Source: Defluviitaleaceae bacterium (GTDB taxonomy: Bacteria; Bacillota; Clostridia; Lachnospirales; UBA5962). Taken from it: a DNA stretch of 64,000 nt. Made by a program: the position numbers and the translations under genes. The stretch covers positions 39,578-103,577 of the forward strand of contig WRBA01000008.1 of assembly GCA_009779915.1 (NCBI GenBank). The letters run 5' to 3'. The notes below the pieces were generated by a model. It ran no database searches, was not told the DNA's origin, and saw nothing but the letters and a program-made list of their open reading frames with translations. Position 1 is the stretch's first letter. Each line of letters opens with the position of its first letter. This document shows, piece by piece, positions 1 to 8,270 of this stretch.

Positions 1-462
1 ATTACCGAAAGTCATGGTAAGGTCTGCCTGAAAGGTCAACGAATCCACAAGAAAAATACATATACCGGAAAATATAAGTGTAACAGCAACAATGTCCTTG
101 GGAGGCAGTGGTTTTTTAGTAATAAAATACAAGTAGATACAAACAAAAATAGGAGCAGTATATTGCAAAACAACTGCATTAGCGGCGGTTGTCATAGTGT
201 TTGCGATTACAAAAAAAGTAGTTGCGCCGCAGTGTGCAATTATGCCCAACTTAAACCAGCGCGTATTTTCCATCTTAGGCAGCTTTTTAAACACCGCAAT
301 AAAAAATATAGCTGCAAAAAAACTTCTGTATCCGGAAATAGCAAGCCCATTCGATATTGTTAAAAGCCTGAAAGAAAGCCCTCCGGTACTCCATAAAAAT
401 GCTGTAAGTAAAAGTGCGATAATCGCTCCTTTTCTGGGGTTTGCTGTTTGTAACATGCTCAT
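1..462 (-). CDS. EamA/DMT-family transporter, N-terminal part (cut by window edge)
   Basis: The minus strand reads open from an ATG at 462 to base 1 (154 codons) and continues beyond the window. The protein is very hydrophobic, with at least four predicted membrane helices, and starts like DMT (drug/metabolite transporter) proteins: a basic residue pair, then a helix containing FLWSTGGLSFR, then a conserved glycine-rich second helix with an arginine at its end. EamA proteins normally have ten helices in two repeats of about 140 residues, so roughly the first repeat is present. An AGGAG site lies six bases before the ATG. Substrate cannot be told. Its 5' end faces the palindromic element at 541-701 and the divergent WYL regulator, which could regulate it, though that is only positional inference. 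Confidence 0.75.
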   Translation of the reverse strand, partial: MSMLQTANPRKGAIIALLLTAFLWSTGGLSFRLLTISNGLAISGYRSFFAAIFFIAVFKKLPKMENTRWFKLGIIAHCGATTFFVIANTMTTAANAVVLQYTAPIFVCIYLYFITKKPLPPKDIVAVTLIFSGICIFLVDSLTFQADLTMTFGN

Positions 463-540
463 AATACGCTCCTGACGGCCTATAAAAAAATAAATTTATA
501 TAATGATAGAAATTAATATAAATAATTATTATAATGAGAT

Positions 541-701
541 TATAGTCAAGTGCCCTCAAAATAGTAATAAAAAACACAGTAGTTTTTTGTAGATTGAGGA
601 AGTGGACTCCTGTCGTGCATCAAGGTACGATGGAGTTCCATTGACGATAATATACAGAAAAGTGACAAGTTTTGTTATTGTTTTGGGGTCATTTGACTAT
701 A
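541..701. repeat. Palindromic element, TATAGTCAA termini (copy 1, 161 bp)
   Basis: The ends TATAGTCAA (541-549) and TTGACTATA (693-701) are inverted copies, and the match extends inward for about 30 bases with around six mismatches. Inside there is a second hairpin, TGGACTCC (603-610) with GGAGTTCCA (632-640), extended by TCGT/ACGA. Five more elements with the same ends occur in this window. It fills the gap between the DMT transporter and the divergent WYL regulator, so it may carry their promoters. No ORF is present inside. Confidence 0.7.
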
Positions 702-756
702 TCATTTATCATGTGCAAAAGCAATGCTTTCATCATTTATATCGGGGAGTAGAAAA

Positions 757-1659
757 ATGAAAATTGACCGTTTACTTGCTATATTAAATATATTGCTGCA
801 AAATGACCGTGTTAAGGCTCCGTATTTGGCTGAGAAGTTTGAAGTCAGCCGCCGCACAATCAGCAGAGACATTGACGCACTCTGCCTTGCCGGTATACCA
901 ATTGTTACCTATCAGGGAGCAAACGGAGGTATTTCTATTGCGGAAGGGTTTAAACTGGACAAAAGCATTTTAACTGCTGACGAGTTATCCGGCATTATTT
1001 CAGCAATTAAAGGTATCGGAAGTGTTTCGGAAAGTGCGCGTATTGAAAGGATTTTGGATAAACTAGGTGCCAATTCAGAGGCAGTTGTTTCTATGTATGA
1101 GCCTGTGGTAATTGACCTTGCTTCTCACTACAGAGGGCATTTAACTTTTAAAATTGAGACAATTAAACAAGCTATTATTGAGCGGCGTATTATAAAATTT
1201 GATTATTTTTACGAAAAAGGTGAAAATAAGCGGTGTATAGAGCCTTATTTGATTGTTTTTCAGTGGACGTCATGGTATGTACTTGGTTTTTGTTTAGAGC
1301 GAATGGACTGGCGATTATTTAAGCTGGCAAGGTTGTGGAATTTATGCTTATGTGATGAAAAATACATTTTGCGTGATATACCTCCTGAAAAACGCGACTG
1401 GAATAGTCACTTAACTGACGATATTAAGCTTGTTGCCTTGTTTGATAAATCGGCCAAATATCAGCTTATCGAATCCTATGGCATGGACTCTTACAGAGAA
1501 AGTGCTGAAGGGCTGCGGCTGGAAATAGGTTTTACAAATAAAAGCTATATGATAAGCTGGTTATTGGGTTTTGGAGATAAAGTTAAAGTGTTGGAGCCTT
1601 TCTATATTGCGGAAGAGGTTCGGGAGACCGCAAAGAATATTTTGTCGATATATTCGTAA
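757..1659 (+). CDS. HTH-type WYL-domain transcriptional regulator (YafY family)
   Basis: The 300-residue protein has an N-terminal HTH_11 winged helix (about residues 5-60, with the recognition segment FEVSRRTISRDIDAL) and a C-terminal WYL effector domain (about 135-230) followed by the WCX extension, the standard YafY architecture and length. Such proteins bind DNA and sense ligands or nucleic acid through the WYL domain. The start chosen is the ATG at 757, with GGGGAG seven bases upstream; an ATG eleven codons earlier lacks a good site. It stands divergent from the DMT transporter. The target is unknown; the neighbouring transporter is the usual guess for this arrangement. Confidence 0.85.
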   Translation: MKIDRLLAILNILLQNDRVKAPYLAEKFEVSRRTISRDIDALCLAGIPIVTYQGANGGISIAEGFKLDKSILTADELSGIISAIKGIGSVSESARIERILDKLGANSEAVVSMYEPVVIDLASHYRGHLTFKIETIKQAIIERRIIKFDYFYEKGENKRCIEPYLIVFQWTSWYVLGFCLERMDWRLFKLARLWNLCLCDEKYILRDIPPEKRDWNSHLTDDIKLVALFDKSAKYQLIESYGMDSYRESAEGLRLEIGFTNKSYMISWLLGFGDKVKVLEPFYIAEEVRETAKNILSIYS

Positions 1660-1735
1660 CAGGACATATAGTTGTCATGTTTGTTATGAGATAATTTAAA
1701 GAAAATCAGATGAGTGTGAATAGGAGATAGCTTTT

Positions 1736-2068
1736 ATGAAAGTAAAAGTAATACGCCAAAATAAATGGGAGCATCCCGGGGAATTTCCAACTTTTGAAAA
1801 GGGTACATCGGTTATACTTGCAAAGGATGAAGATGTGAACTTTTCAGGCTGGTATGCCTGTGATATTGCAGGCTATAAACCCTATGTGCCAAAAGCATTT
1901 GTTAATGATGGAAAATTAATAAGGGACTATAATCCGACAGAGTTAATCCAAATGGAGGGCGATATCCTGGAAGTGCATGAAATTGTTTATGCTTGGCTGC
2001 TTGCAACAAATGATAAAGGGCTTACAGGCTGGATTCCCGCTGAGTGTGTTATGAGTATAAATTCTTAA
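1736..2068 (+). CDS. Small SH3-like domain protein
   Basis: A 110-residue soluble protein with no signal peptide. Two stretches have the look of bacterial SH3-like barrels: residues about 15-55 (with SGWYACDIAGYKPYVPKAFV) and about 65-107 (ending KGLTGWIPAECV). The GW-IP and GWY-A-VP patterns are typical of variant SH3 folds that bind peptides or ligands. It begins at ATG 1736 after AGGAGA. It follows the WYL regulator by 76 bases and may be cotranscribed with it. No catalytic residues are apparent and the function is unknown. Confidence 0.6.
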   Translation: MKVKVIRQNKWEHPGEFPTFEKGTSVILAKDEDVNFSGWYACDIAGYKPYVPKAFVNDGKLIRDYNPTELIQMEGDILEVHEIVYAWLLATNDKGLTGWIPAECVMSINS

Positions 2069-2196
2069 GCATTATTTCAATTGGGGAAGATATTTCTTTT
2101 TCGTTTACTATTTTTGCAAAAAAAATCAGCAAAAGCTAGATTGGAATACGGCATTGACTATGTTAAGGCAGATAATGATTATAGGAGAGTGATAAA

Positions 2197-2895
2197 ATGC
2201 TTGATTCAAGATGCGGTATAATATGCAGAGAATGCAAATATATGGAGGAAGTAGGATGTACCGGCTGTGTGAGCATAGACAAGCCTTTTTGGGGGGACTT
2301 CTGCCCGGTTAAAGACTGTTGTGAAGGCAAGGGACATGAGTATTGCGGGCAATGCCGCGATTTTCCTTGTGATTTACTAAATAAGTTTGCCTATGACAAA
2401 GAGCAGGGGGATAATGGCAAACGTATTGAAACATGCCGCTTTTGGCGTACTAAAGAGCAGACAATTATCGCAAGGGCAAGCGAGGTAATCAACTCAAAAA
2501 CCGATTACATAGGCGACGGTATGGAAGGCTGGGCTATTTTATCGTTAATTGATGAAAATAGTTATCCCACAAGCTCCACTATGACTATTTCAAAGGCGGA
2601 CGGTATTAACTGGATTACTTTTTTGTCTGACACCAATGGTAGAAAAGCAAAGCGAATTGCAAAATCTAATAAAGCGTGTGTTTGCCTTGCATCAAGTGAG
2701 TATCATATATCACTTGTAGGAACAATCGAAATAATTACTGATATAGCCATAAAGCAGGAGCATTGGCAAGAAGTGATTTCGAAGCATTACGGGTCTGACT
2801 GGAACGACCCTAGCTGGGCTGTTTTACGATTTACAACGGAAACATACAACCTTTTCTTTGCCTCTGATGATACGGAAGCAAGGGGGAAATTATAG
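2197..2895 (+). CDS. DUF3795 plus PPOX-like (general stress protein 26 type) fusion
   Basis: The N-terminal 85 residues are cysteine-rich (CGIICRECKYMEEVGCTGC and CGQCRDFPC), the DUF3795 signature that probably binds metal. Residues about 100-232 resemble the split-barrel pyridoxamine-phosphate-oxidase-like fold of general stress protein 26, with SYPTSSTMTI near the start of the barrel, which usually binds flavin or a similar cofactor. The two domains are continuous in one frame of 232 codons. An AGGAGAG site precedes the ATG. The next gene follows after 12 bases with its own AGGAGG, so the two are probably cotranscribed. The substrate is unknown. Confidence 0.7.
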   Translation: MLDSRCGIICRECKYMEEVGCTGCVSIDKPFWGDFCPVKDCCEGKGHEYCGQCRDFPCDLLNKFAYDKEQGDNGKRIETCRFWRTKEQTIIARASEVINSKTDYIGDGMEGWAILSLIDENSYPTSSTMTISKADGINWITFLSDTNGRKAKRIAKSNKACVCLASSEYHISLVGTIEIITDIAIKQEHWQEVISKHYGSDWNDPSWAVLRFTTETYNLFFASDDTEARGKL

Positions 2896-2907
2896 GAGGA
2901 TAACACT

Positions 2908-3336
2908 ATGGCAAAAGTATCGCCATTTCTAACATTTAGCGGAAAATGCGCTGAGGCTATGGAATTGTACGAAAAAGCATTTAAAGCAAAAGTAGCCTAC
3001 AAAGCCTGCTATGGGGAGGCAAATAAAAAAGACTTTACCCTTACGGATGAAGCTCAAAAAGACTGGATTTATCATGCTCAAATGAAAATAGGCAGGCAGA
3101 CTATTATGCTATGTGACGGCAACGAGGAAACCCTCAGCAATGGCACGGAGCAGAGAGCAAGCGAAGTTTGCCTTTGTGTTGAATTTAACACAGAAGAAGA
3201 GGTAAAAGCCGCCTATGAGATAATGAAGGAAGGCGCGGTAATAATCGAGCCAATGTCGTCTGCCACATACAGCAAGAGTTTTGCCTATTTAGAGGACAAA
3301 TTTGGTATACGTTGGTGGATAATGACCGCACAGTAG
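2908..3336 (+). CDS. VOC-family protein, PhnB-like
   Basis: This 142-residue protein has the PhnB/3-demethylubiquinone-like VOC pattern: start AKVSPFLTFSGKCAEAMELYEKAF, a central segment with HAQMKIGRQTIMLCD, and an end EDKFGIRWWIMTA. VOC proteins are two beta-alpha-beta-beta-beta modules that often hold a metal ion; PhnB-like members are common and mostly uncharacterised. The start has TAGGAGG at the expected distance. It directly follows the DUF3795-PPOX gene. Just past its stop, another frame holds the tail of a second VOC protein (see next entry). Confidence 0.8.
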   Translation: MAKVSPFLTFSGKCAEAMELYEKAFKAKVAYKACYGEANKKDFTLTDEAQKDWIYHAQMKIGRQTIMLCDGNEETLSNGTEQRASEVCLCVEFNTEEEVKAAYEIMKEGAVIIEPMSSATYSKSFAYLEDKFGIRWWIMTAQ

Positions 3337-3422
3337 GAATAGAAGATTGGGGATTTCGTATGGCTTATTTTTGTGACCCGGAAGGCAATTTGTTTGAGCT
3401 GATGGACAGAGATATAGTTTAA
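3336..3422 (+). pseudogene. C-terminal remnant of a second VOC protein
   Basis: Beginning at the stop codon of the PhnB-like gene, in a different frame, 28 codons read GIEDWGFRMAYFCDPEGNLF followed by ELMDRDIV and a stop. The motif F-R-x-x-x-F-x-D-P-E-G-N-L-F-E is the hallmark end of glyoxalase/bleomycin-resistance proteins, where the glutamate is a metal ligand. No start codon, ribosome site or N-terminal half is present, so this is the tail of a deleted gene now joined to the PhnB-like gene. Confidence 0.7.
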
Positions 3423-3443
3423 GTTTGCACTCGGAGGTAGAGT

Positions 3444-4142
3444 ATGATACGTTGTTATGCGGATTTTGTGGAAACTTTGTTAAATGCCGGCTTTTCAATG
3501 GGCGGCGGAAGTGATGATGGTATTTATGCGGTTGTAAATACGGATTGGAATGAGCCCCCTTCTTCCGAGAACCCAATTCGCTGGCATACGGGAGAGCCGG
3601 ATACAGACCCTTGGGAGTGGCGTATACGGGTTTTGGATGAGCGTAATGATATTGCTTACGGCAAGCTGTTTTTCAAAAAAAGCGGCTATATTACAAGAGA
3701 ATGGTATCCGTATTTTTTGACTGTTCGCCGTGGCGGTATATCTTTTAATGAAGCTTATGAATTGGGCACAATCAGCCATTTTGCCAAGCGGATTTATGAA
3801 GTTGTTGCTGGGAACGGCACTTTAGCCCTTCATGATATCAAGCAAATAGCAGGGTTTTCAAAAGAGGATAAGTCCGGCTTTGACAGAGCATTGACTGAGC
3901 TGCAAATGGGGCTGTTTTTAACTATGTGCGGCAAGGCACATAAATCGTTAAGGCAAGCAGAAAGCAATAATGCATGGGCATCCACTGTGTTTTGTACAAC
4001 GGAAAGTTTCTTTGGTGATGCGGTATTCGAGGAAGCTGCTAAAATTGCCAAAGATACAGCCTGGGAGAAACTTAAAGAGCAGATATTAAAACTTAATCAG
4101 GCAGCACAGGAAAAAAAGATAAATAAATTTATATTAGGGTAA
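3444..4142 (+). CDS. AlkZ-related winged-helix protein
   Basis: A 232-residue soluble protein. It resembles the short clostridial proteins annotated as AlkZ-related, with the recognisable blocks RWHTGEPDTDPWEW, KLFFKKSGYITREWYPYF and FDRALTELQMGLFLT. The family is related to the HTH_42 (AlkZ/YcaQ) DNA glycosylases that act on interstrand crosslinks, but these short members lack the full catalytic region and their activity is unknown. GGAGG precedes the ATG. The gene ends at a shared terminator facing metH. This is a remembered family match rather than a motif proof. Confidence 0.6.
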   Translation: MIRCYADFVETLLNAGFSMGGGSDDGIYAVVNTDWNEPPSSENPIRWHTGEPDTDPWEWRIRVLDERNDIAYGKLFFKKSGYITREWYPYFLTVRRGGISFNEAYELGTISHFAKRIYEVVAGNGTLALHDIKQIAGFSKEDKSGFDRALTELQMGLFLTMCGKAHKSLRQAESNNAWASTVFCTTESFFGDAVFEEAAKIAKDTAWEKLKEQILKLNQAAQEKKINKFILG

Positions 4143-4144
4143 AT

Positions 4145-4179
4145 AAAATGCCTATCGTTAACTAATCGATAGGCATTTT
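4145..4179. terminator. Bidirectional rho-independent terminator
   Basis: A perfect 13-bp inverted repeat (4145-4157 with 4167-4179) encloses a 9-base loop, with a T-run on each side. It lies between the convergent AlkZ-related gene and metH, and its distal arm overlaps the last metH codons and stop. Confidence 0.9.
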
Positions 4180-6552
4180 TGCTTTGTGCTGATCCAACAC
4201 CTTCACCGCATACTTCACAGCTCCCATTGCATCAGGGGAGTAAAAATCTGCTCCTATTTCATTTGCATAGCTTTCCGTAAGAACAGCACCTCCAACCATG
4301 ATTTGACAATGAGGGGCTTTTTCTTTTATACGGGCGATGGTCTCCTCCATATAAGCGACAGTGGTGGTCATAAGGGCACTTAGCCCCACTAAATTAACCT
4401 TTTCCTTAATCACAGTTTCTAAAACCAAATCAGGCTCAACATTCTTACCTAAATCGATTATATGAAAATTGTAATTTTCAAGAAGAGTTTTTACAATATT
4501 TTTGCCTATATCATGGATGTCTCCTTTTACTGTTGCAAGGACAATAGTGCCTCGTTTAGCAGTGGTCTGCCCCTTTTTTGACATATGCAGCCTTATAGCC
4601 TCGAAAGCTGATTTAGCCGCAGAGGCACTCATAAGAAGCTGAGGCAAAAATATTACCCCCTTCTCAAAATCTTGCCCAGCTTTATCAAGTGACGGAATTA
4701 AGTGTTCGTTTATAATATCAAGGCTGTCTGTATCTTTTAGCATACTTTGGGTAATTAAGCGGGCATCTTCTCCCAAGCCGCTAAGGATTGCGTTAAATAG
4801 GGAAGTTGAGGTGTCTTTTTTTACATCGTCCGGTGCTTTAGGAGAAAATACCTTTATATAATTTGAAGAATTTTCATCCTGTCCGGTCAGGAGGTTATGA
4901 ATATGCACAGCGTCCATCATAGATTTATTTGCTGTATTAACAATTGCCGCAGATAATCCTCTGCTTGCGGCAAGAAGCAAAAATCCCGCATTTAAAATTT
5001 CCCGGCTGGGCAAACCAAAAGAGATATTGGATACCCCAAGTATTGTAGAAAGCCCCATTTGATTTTTAAGATAATCCACAGTGTCAAGAGTGATTTTTGC
5101 GTTATTGTCATTTGTGCTAATGGTTAGAGTTAAAGCATCTACAACTATATCTTCTTTTGGGATGCCGTAGTGTGCGGCTTCTTTCACAATTTTTTCGGCA
5201 ATAGCTACTCTGCCTCCAGTAGTTTCAGGGATACCTCCATCATCTAGCAAAAGGGCAACCAAAGCAGCCCCATATTTTTTAGCTAAAGGTAAAATTTGTT
5301 CCAAAGACTCTTTTTTACCATTGACGGAGTTTAAAAGAGGCTTGCCGTTGTATAGGCGAAGCGCCGCCTCGGCAGCGGTGATATTTGCTGTGTCAATAAC
5401 AAGTGGGACAGCAGTTATACTTTGCAAACCAAATACTGCCTCGGCGAGAGTTTTTGCTTCATCAATACCAGGCATGCCTGCATTTACATCTAATAATAGG
5501 GCACCTTCGTCAATTTGAGCCAGTCCTTCTCTAAGGACATATTCCATATCATTATCTTTAAGGGCTTGTTTAAGGCGCGGCTTGCCTGTTGGGTTAATCC
5601 GCTCACCGATTATAGCTAAGGAGTCGCCAAGAATAACAGTTTGACCGTATGAGGATATACGAGTAACCATTTCTTTAGAGATTTTTATAGACATTTTATC
5701 CATTTTATTACAAGCGGCAATCATAGCTGCAATATGTTTAGGCTCCGTGCCGCAGCATCCTCCTATAATAGAGACCCCCTGAGCGGCAATTTCAACCATA
5801 TGTTCGGCAAACTCTTCACAACTCATATCATAAACAGTGTTTTTGCCTGTAATTTTAGGCAAGCCGCCGTTAGGGCTTATCATAACAGGAAGGTTTGTAG
5901 AGGCGAGAACCTCCGCAGCAAGCTCTTTCATCTGTATGGGACCTGTGCCGCAGTTTAAGCCTAAGGCGCACGCTCCAAGGCTTTCTATCATAGTTACGGC
6001 AGTTAATATATCCGCCCCTGTTAAAAGTCTTCCTGTTGCGTCAGGTGTAAATGAGACCATAATCGGTAAATTGCTGTATTCCTTTGCTCCAATCATAGCT
6101 GCTTTAATTTCATATGTGTCATTCATGGTTTCGATTAAAATTAAGTCAGCTCCGGCTTCTTCCGCGGCTCTTGCCATTTCGCCGAAGATTTCCACAGCAC
6201 TCTCAAAAGATAAATCACCGAAAGGTGCTAAAAGTTTTCCCGTAGGTCCGATATCTAAAGCGACCTTGGCACGTCCGTTTGCGGCTGATTTGGAAATTTT
6301 TACAGCCGCCTCTATAATTTCATTCACCTCATAGCCAGAATCAGCAAGCTTTAAACGATTTGCCCCAAGAGTGTTTGCCGTAATAATATCACAGCCTGCA
6401 TCGGCATACCCTTTTTGAATATCTTCGATTATATGAGGTTTTGTAATATTCCAAATCTCCGGCAGAGTATCAAGCCCATGGCTTTGTAAAATAGAGCCCA
6501 TTGCTCCATCAAAAAATATCAGCTCTTTGCCTAGTTTATCAAATAAATCCAT
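4162..6552 (-). CDS. metH: Cobalamin-dependent methionine synthase (no activation domain)
   Basis: MetH transfers a methyl group from 5-methyltetrahydrofolate through cobalamin to homocysteine. The 796 residues hold, in order, the homocysteine methyltransferase barrel (about 1-290, zinc cysteines C201 in GLNCG and C266/C267 in GGCCGTEP), the pterin-binding barrel (about 310-570), the cobalamin cap helices (about 580-665) and the B12 Rossmann domain with DIHDIG, whose H680 is the expected lower axial cobalt ligand. E. coli MetH has about 1,220 residues; here the C-terminal reactivation domain is absent and supplied by the gene just upstream. The start ATG at 6552 follows that gene by one base. 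It is the last gene of the metF operon and ends in the shared terminator. Confidence 0.95.
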   Translation of the reverse strand: MDLFDKLGKELIFFDGAMGSILQSHGLDTLPEIWNITKPHIIEDIQKGYADAGCDIITANTLGANRLKLADSGYEVNEIIEAAVKISKSAANGRAKVALDIGPTGKLLAPFGDLSFESAVEIFGEMARAAEEAGADLILIETMNDTYEIKAAMIGAKEYSNLPIMVSFTPDATGRLLTGADILTAVTMIESLGACALGLNCGTGPIQMKELAAEVLASTNLPVMISPNGGLPKITGKNTVYDMSCEEFAEHMVEIAAQGVSIIGGCCGTEPKHIAAMIAACNKMDKMSIKISKEMVTRISSYGQTVILGDSLAIIGERINPTGKPRLKQALKDNDMEYVLREGLAQIDEGALLLDVNAGMPGIDEAKTLAEAVFGLQSITAVPLVIDTANITAAEAALRLYNGKPLLNSVNGKKESLEQILPLAKKYGAALVALLLDDGGIPETTGGRVAIAEKIVKEAAHYGIPKEDIVVDALTLTISTNDNNAKITLDTVDYLKNQMGLSTILGVSNISFGLPSREILNAGFLLLAASRGLSAAIVNTANKSMMDAVHIHNLLTGQDENSSNYIKVFSPKAPDDVKKDTSTSLFNAILSGLGEDARLITQSMLKDTDSLDIINEHLIPSLDKAGQDFEKGVIFLPQLLMSASAAKSAFEAIRLHMSKKGQTTAKRGTIVLATVKGDIHDIGKNIVKTLLENYNFHIIDLGKNVEPDLVLETVIKEKVNLVGLSALMTTTVAYMEETIARIKEKAPHCQIMVGGAVLTESYANEIGADFYSPDAMGAVKYAVKVLDQHKAKMPID

Positions 6553-6553
6553 T

Positions 6554-7159
6554 TTAATCTCTCCTAATGTAGTGGTTCATTATTGATTCACTATAAAACC
6601 CTATTACAGCTGTTACTGATTTGGATGGTACCAGCATATACCCATCGGTTAAAGTCAGACCAATCTGCTTGCCAGCATCTAAAAGTCCAAGTATATCTTT
6701 TTGATAAGCAATATCAAAATCTCCATATCCCGGGGAGAAGCGTGGGAGCATTTTCAAACTCGCAACCATTGTGTCCGCAGCAATTTCCATCTCCAGCTCA
6801 TCACAATAAGCGTCCACCATGACAGAGGCAATAGCGTCAGCCACAATAGCCTTACTCATATCAGCAACACTATAACGGCGAATAAGCCTATCGACTTGAA
6901 TATCTAAGGTTAATGCTATCAGCGAAAGGCGGCTGCATCCGGTCAAATGCTTAGTCAAACTGGAACTATTAATAGTAAGCCCGTCTATCTCTACCATTTT
7001 ATCACTCGTGCGGCAATCCCAAATCCGGGCAAGGGATTTAGGTGCTCCTAAGGCTATAATCTCCTCAGCAATTTTATCAATCATAGCCAAGGTATTTCCA
7101 TCTGCCAATTTCCCCTGATAACCTAAATAATCCAATACATCTCTCTTGTTAAGCCTCAT
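6554..7159 (-). CDS. Stand-alone methionine synthase activation-domain protein
   Basis: This 201-residue protein carries the signature of the MetH activation (SAM-binding) domain, RFSPGYGDFDIAYQKDIL at about residues 140-157, where the family has an RxSPGY motif that binds S-adenosylmethionine. The domain lets MetH reductively remethylate oxidised cob(II)alamin. It lies between metF and metH, overlapping metF by 4 bases and one base from metH, consistent with supplying in trans the domain missing from the shortened MetH. A comparable split is known in Thermotoga. The electron donor is not evident from this window. Confidence 0.88.
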   Translation of the reverse strand: MRLNKRDVLDYLGYQGKLADGNTLAMIDKIAEEIIALGAPKSLARIWDCRTSDKMVEIDGLTINSSSLTKHLTGCSRLSLIALTLDIQVDRLIRRYSVADMSKAIVADAIASVMVDAYCDELEMEIAADTMVASLKMLPRFSPGYGDFDIAYQKDILGLLDAGKQIGLTLTDGYMLVPSKSVTAVIGFYSESIMNHYIRRD

Positions 7160-8019
7160 TTAAAAATCTCCGACAAATTGCCCATAATATTTTTCGCGAT
7201 ATCAGGCTTATTCATAGTATAAATATGCATATGGTTTATACCATTGGCAATAAGATCTATTATCTGCTCTGTGGCGTAAGCTATACCTGCTTGTTTCATA
7301 GCGTCAGGATTATCCGCAAATCTGTCTACAATGGCTTTAAAGCGTGGCGGCAATGCAGTGCCTGAAAGTTTGAAAATCCGTTCAACTTGCTTAGCGTTAG
7401 TAATAGGCATAATACCCGCAATTACAGGCACATCAACTCCATTTTTAAGCAAGCGGAACATAAAATTATACAAAATATTATTATCAAAAAACATTTGTGT
7501 AGTCAAAAATGAACAGCCGGATTCAACTTTGACTTTTAAATATTCAATATCTTTTTGCAAGTTCGCAGACTCTGGATGCCCTTCGGGGTAACAAGCACCA
7601 CCTACACAAAAATCCCCGTTTTTATGGATTTCCTCAGTAAGTTCACTTGCATATTTATAATCTCCATGCAACAGCGGCTTATTTTGAGGTAAATCCCCTC
7701 TAAGTGCTAAAATATTTTCAATGTTTTTATCCTTAAGCTCCTTAAGGGTGCGGATAATATCATCTTTTTTTGATCCAATACATGTTAAATGAGCCAAAGC
7801 AGTAATGCCGTTAATATTTTGTATTTCATGGGCTATTTGGGTTGTGTTATGAGAGCCAGCCCCACCGGCCCCATAAGTAATACTCATAAAAGAAGGGTTA
7901 AGCCGGGCTATTTCTTTAACAACTTTTTGCACATTTCCAAGTACAGCTCCTTCTTTTGGCGGGAACAGCTCACAAGATACTGTAATTTCGCGGCTTTTTA
8001 AAATATTTGATATTTTCAA
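7156..8019 (-). CDS. metF: 5,10-methylenetetrahydrofolate reductase
   Basis: MetF reduces 5,10-methylene- to 5-methyltetrahydrofolate, the methyl donor for MetH. The 287 residues match the usual length of the flavin-dependent barrel enzyme, with the N-terminal active-site glutamate in CELFPPK, the SITYGAGG block and the central LALRGDLP segment. The start ATG at 8019 has GGAGG upstream. It is the first gene of a three-gene operon, metF - activation protein - metH, with overlapping or nearly touching reading frames. A sigma-A-like promoter and two inverted repeats lie upstream (8062-8133); no S-box riboswitch is visible. Confidence 0.95.
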   Translation of the reverse strand: MKISNILKSREITVSCELFPPKEGAVLGNVQKVVKEIARLNPSFMSITYGAGGAGSHNTTQIAHEIQNINGITALAHLTCIGSKKDDIIRTLKELKDKNIENILALRGDLPQNKPLLHGDYKYASELTEEIHKNGDFCVGGACYPEGHPESANLQKDIEYLKVKVESGCSFLTTQMFFDNNILYNFMFRLLKNGVDVPVIAGIMPITNAKQVERIFKLSGTALPPRFKAIVDRFADNPDAMKQAGIAYATEQIIDLIANGINHMHIYTMNKPDIAKNIMGNLSEIFK

Positions 8020-8061
8020 GGGTAATCCTCCAAGTTATCTTTAAAATTTACATATACTGCT

Positions 8062-8087
8062 TTAACTTGTAAAATGCTACAAGTTAA
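8062..8087 (-). promoter_or_regulatory. Inverted repeat in the metF leader
   Basis: Nine-base arms TTAACTTGT (8062-8070) and ACAAGTTAA (8079-8087) flank an 8-base centre, between the proposed metF promoter and its start codon. It could be a protein operator or a leader hairpin. There is no T-run after it, so a terminator is unlikely. Confidence 0.5.
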
Positions 8088-8103
8088 CTCACTATATTTC
8101 TAT

Positions 8104-8133
8104 ATCCTAGTATGTTTGACAAGCTTTTGTCAA
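8104..8133 (-). promoter_or_regulatory. metF: Putative metF promoter with an inverted repeat over -35
   Basis: On the minus strand TTGACA (8133-8128) and TAGGAT (8109-8104) are separated by 18 bases. The -35 box is one arm of an inverted repeat TTGACA-N6-TGTCAA (8116-8133), a plausible repressor or activator site for methionine control. Confidence 0.6.
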
Positions 8134-8143
8134 TACATATTGC

Positions 8144-8172
8144 TTGAAATAAGGCAGATTATGTTCTATTAT
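8144..8172 (+). promoter_or_regulatory. Putative sigma-A promoter of the asparaginase gene
   Basis: TTGAAA (8144-8149) and TATTAT (8167-8172) are 17 bases apart, pointing towards the asparaginase start at 8271. The predicted leader is about 90 bases and includes a short CTTAAG inverted repeat near 8200-8220. It is divergent from the metF promoter. Confidence 0.6.
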
Positions 8173-8270
8173 ATACTTAATGGGTACTATAGCCGTTCAA
8201 CTTAAGAAACTCGCTTAAGGGCGCGTATTTTCAAATTGATTCACTATATCATAAAACAGGAGGGGTTTTA

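Noticed and set aside
2070..2196. Open frame reading ARLEYGIDYVKADNDYRRVI as a gene remnant
   Set aside because: No family was recognised, no start exists, and the stretch is short; it may be chance.
5837..6334. 165-codon open frame on the plus strand within metH
   Set aside because: Antisense shadow of the strongly conserved metH homocysteine domain.
8020..8270. SAM (S-box) riboswitch upstream of metF
   Set aside because: The conserved S-box core and terminator pair are not seen; only a promoter and two short inverted repeats.
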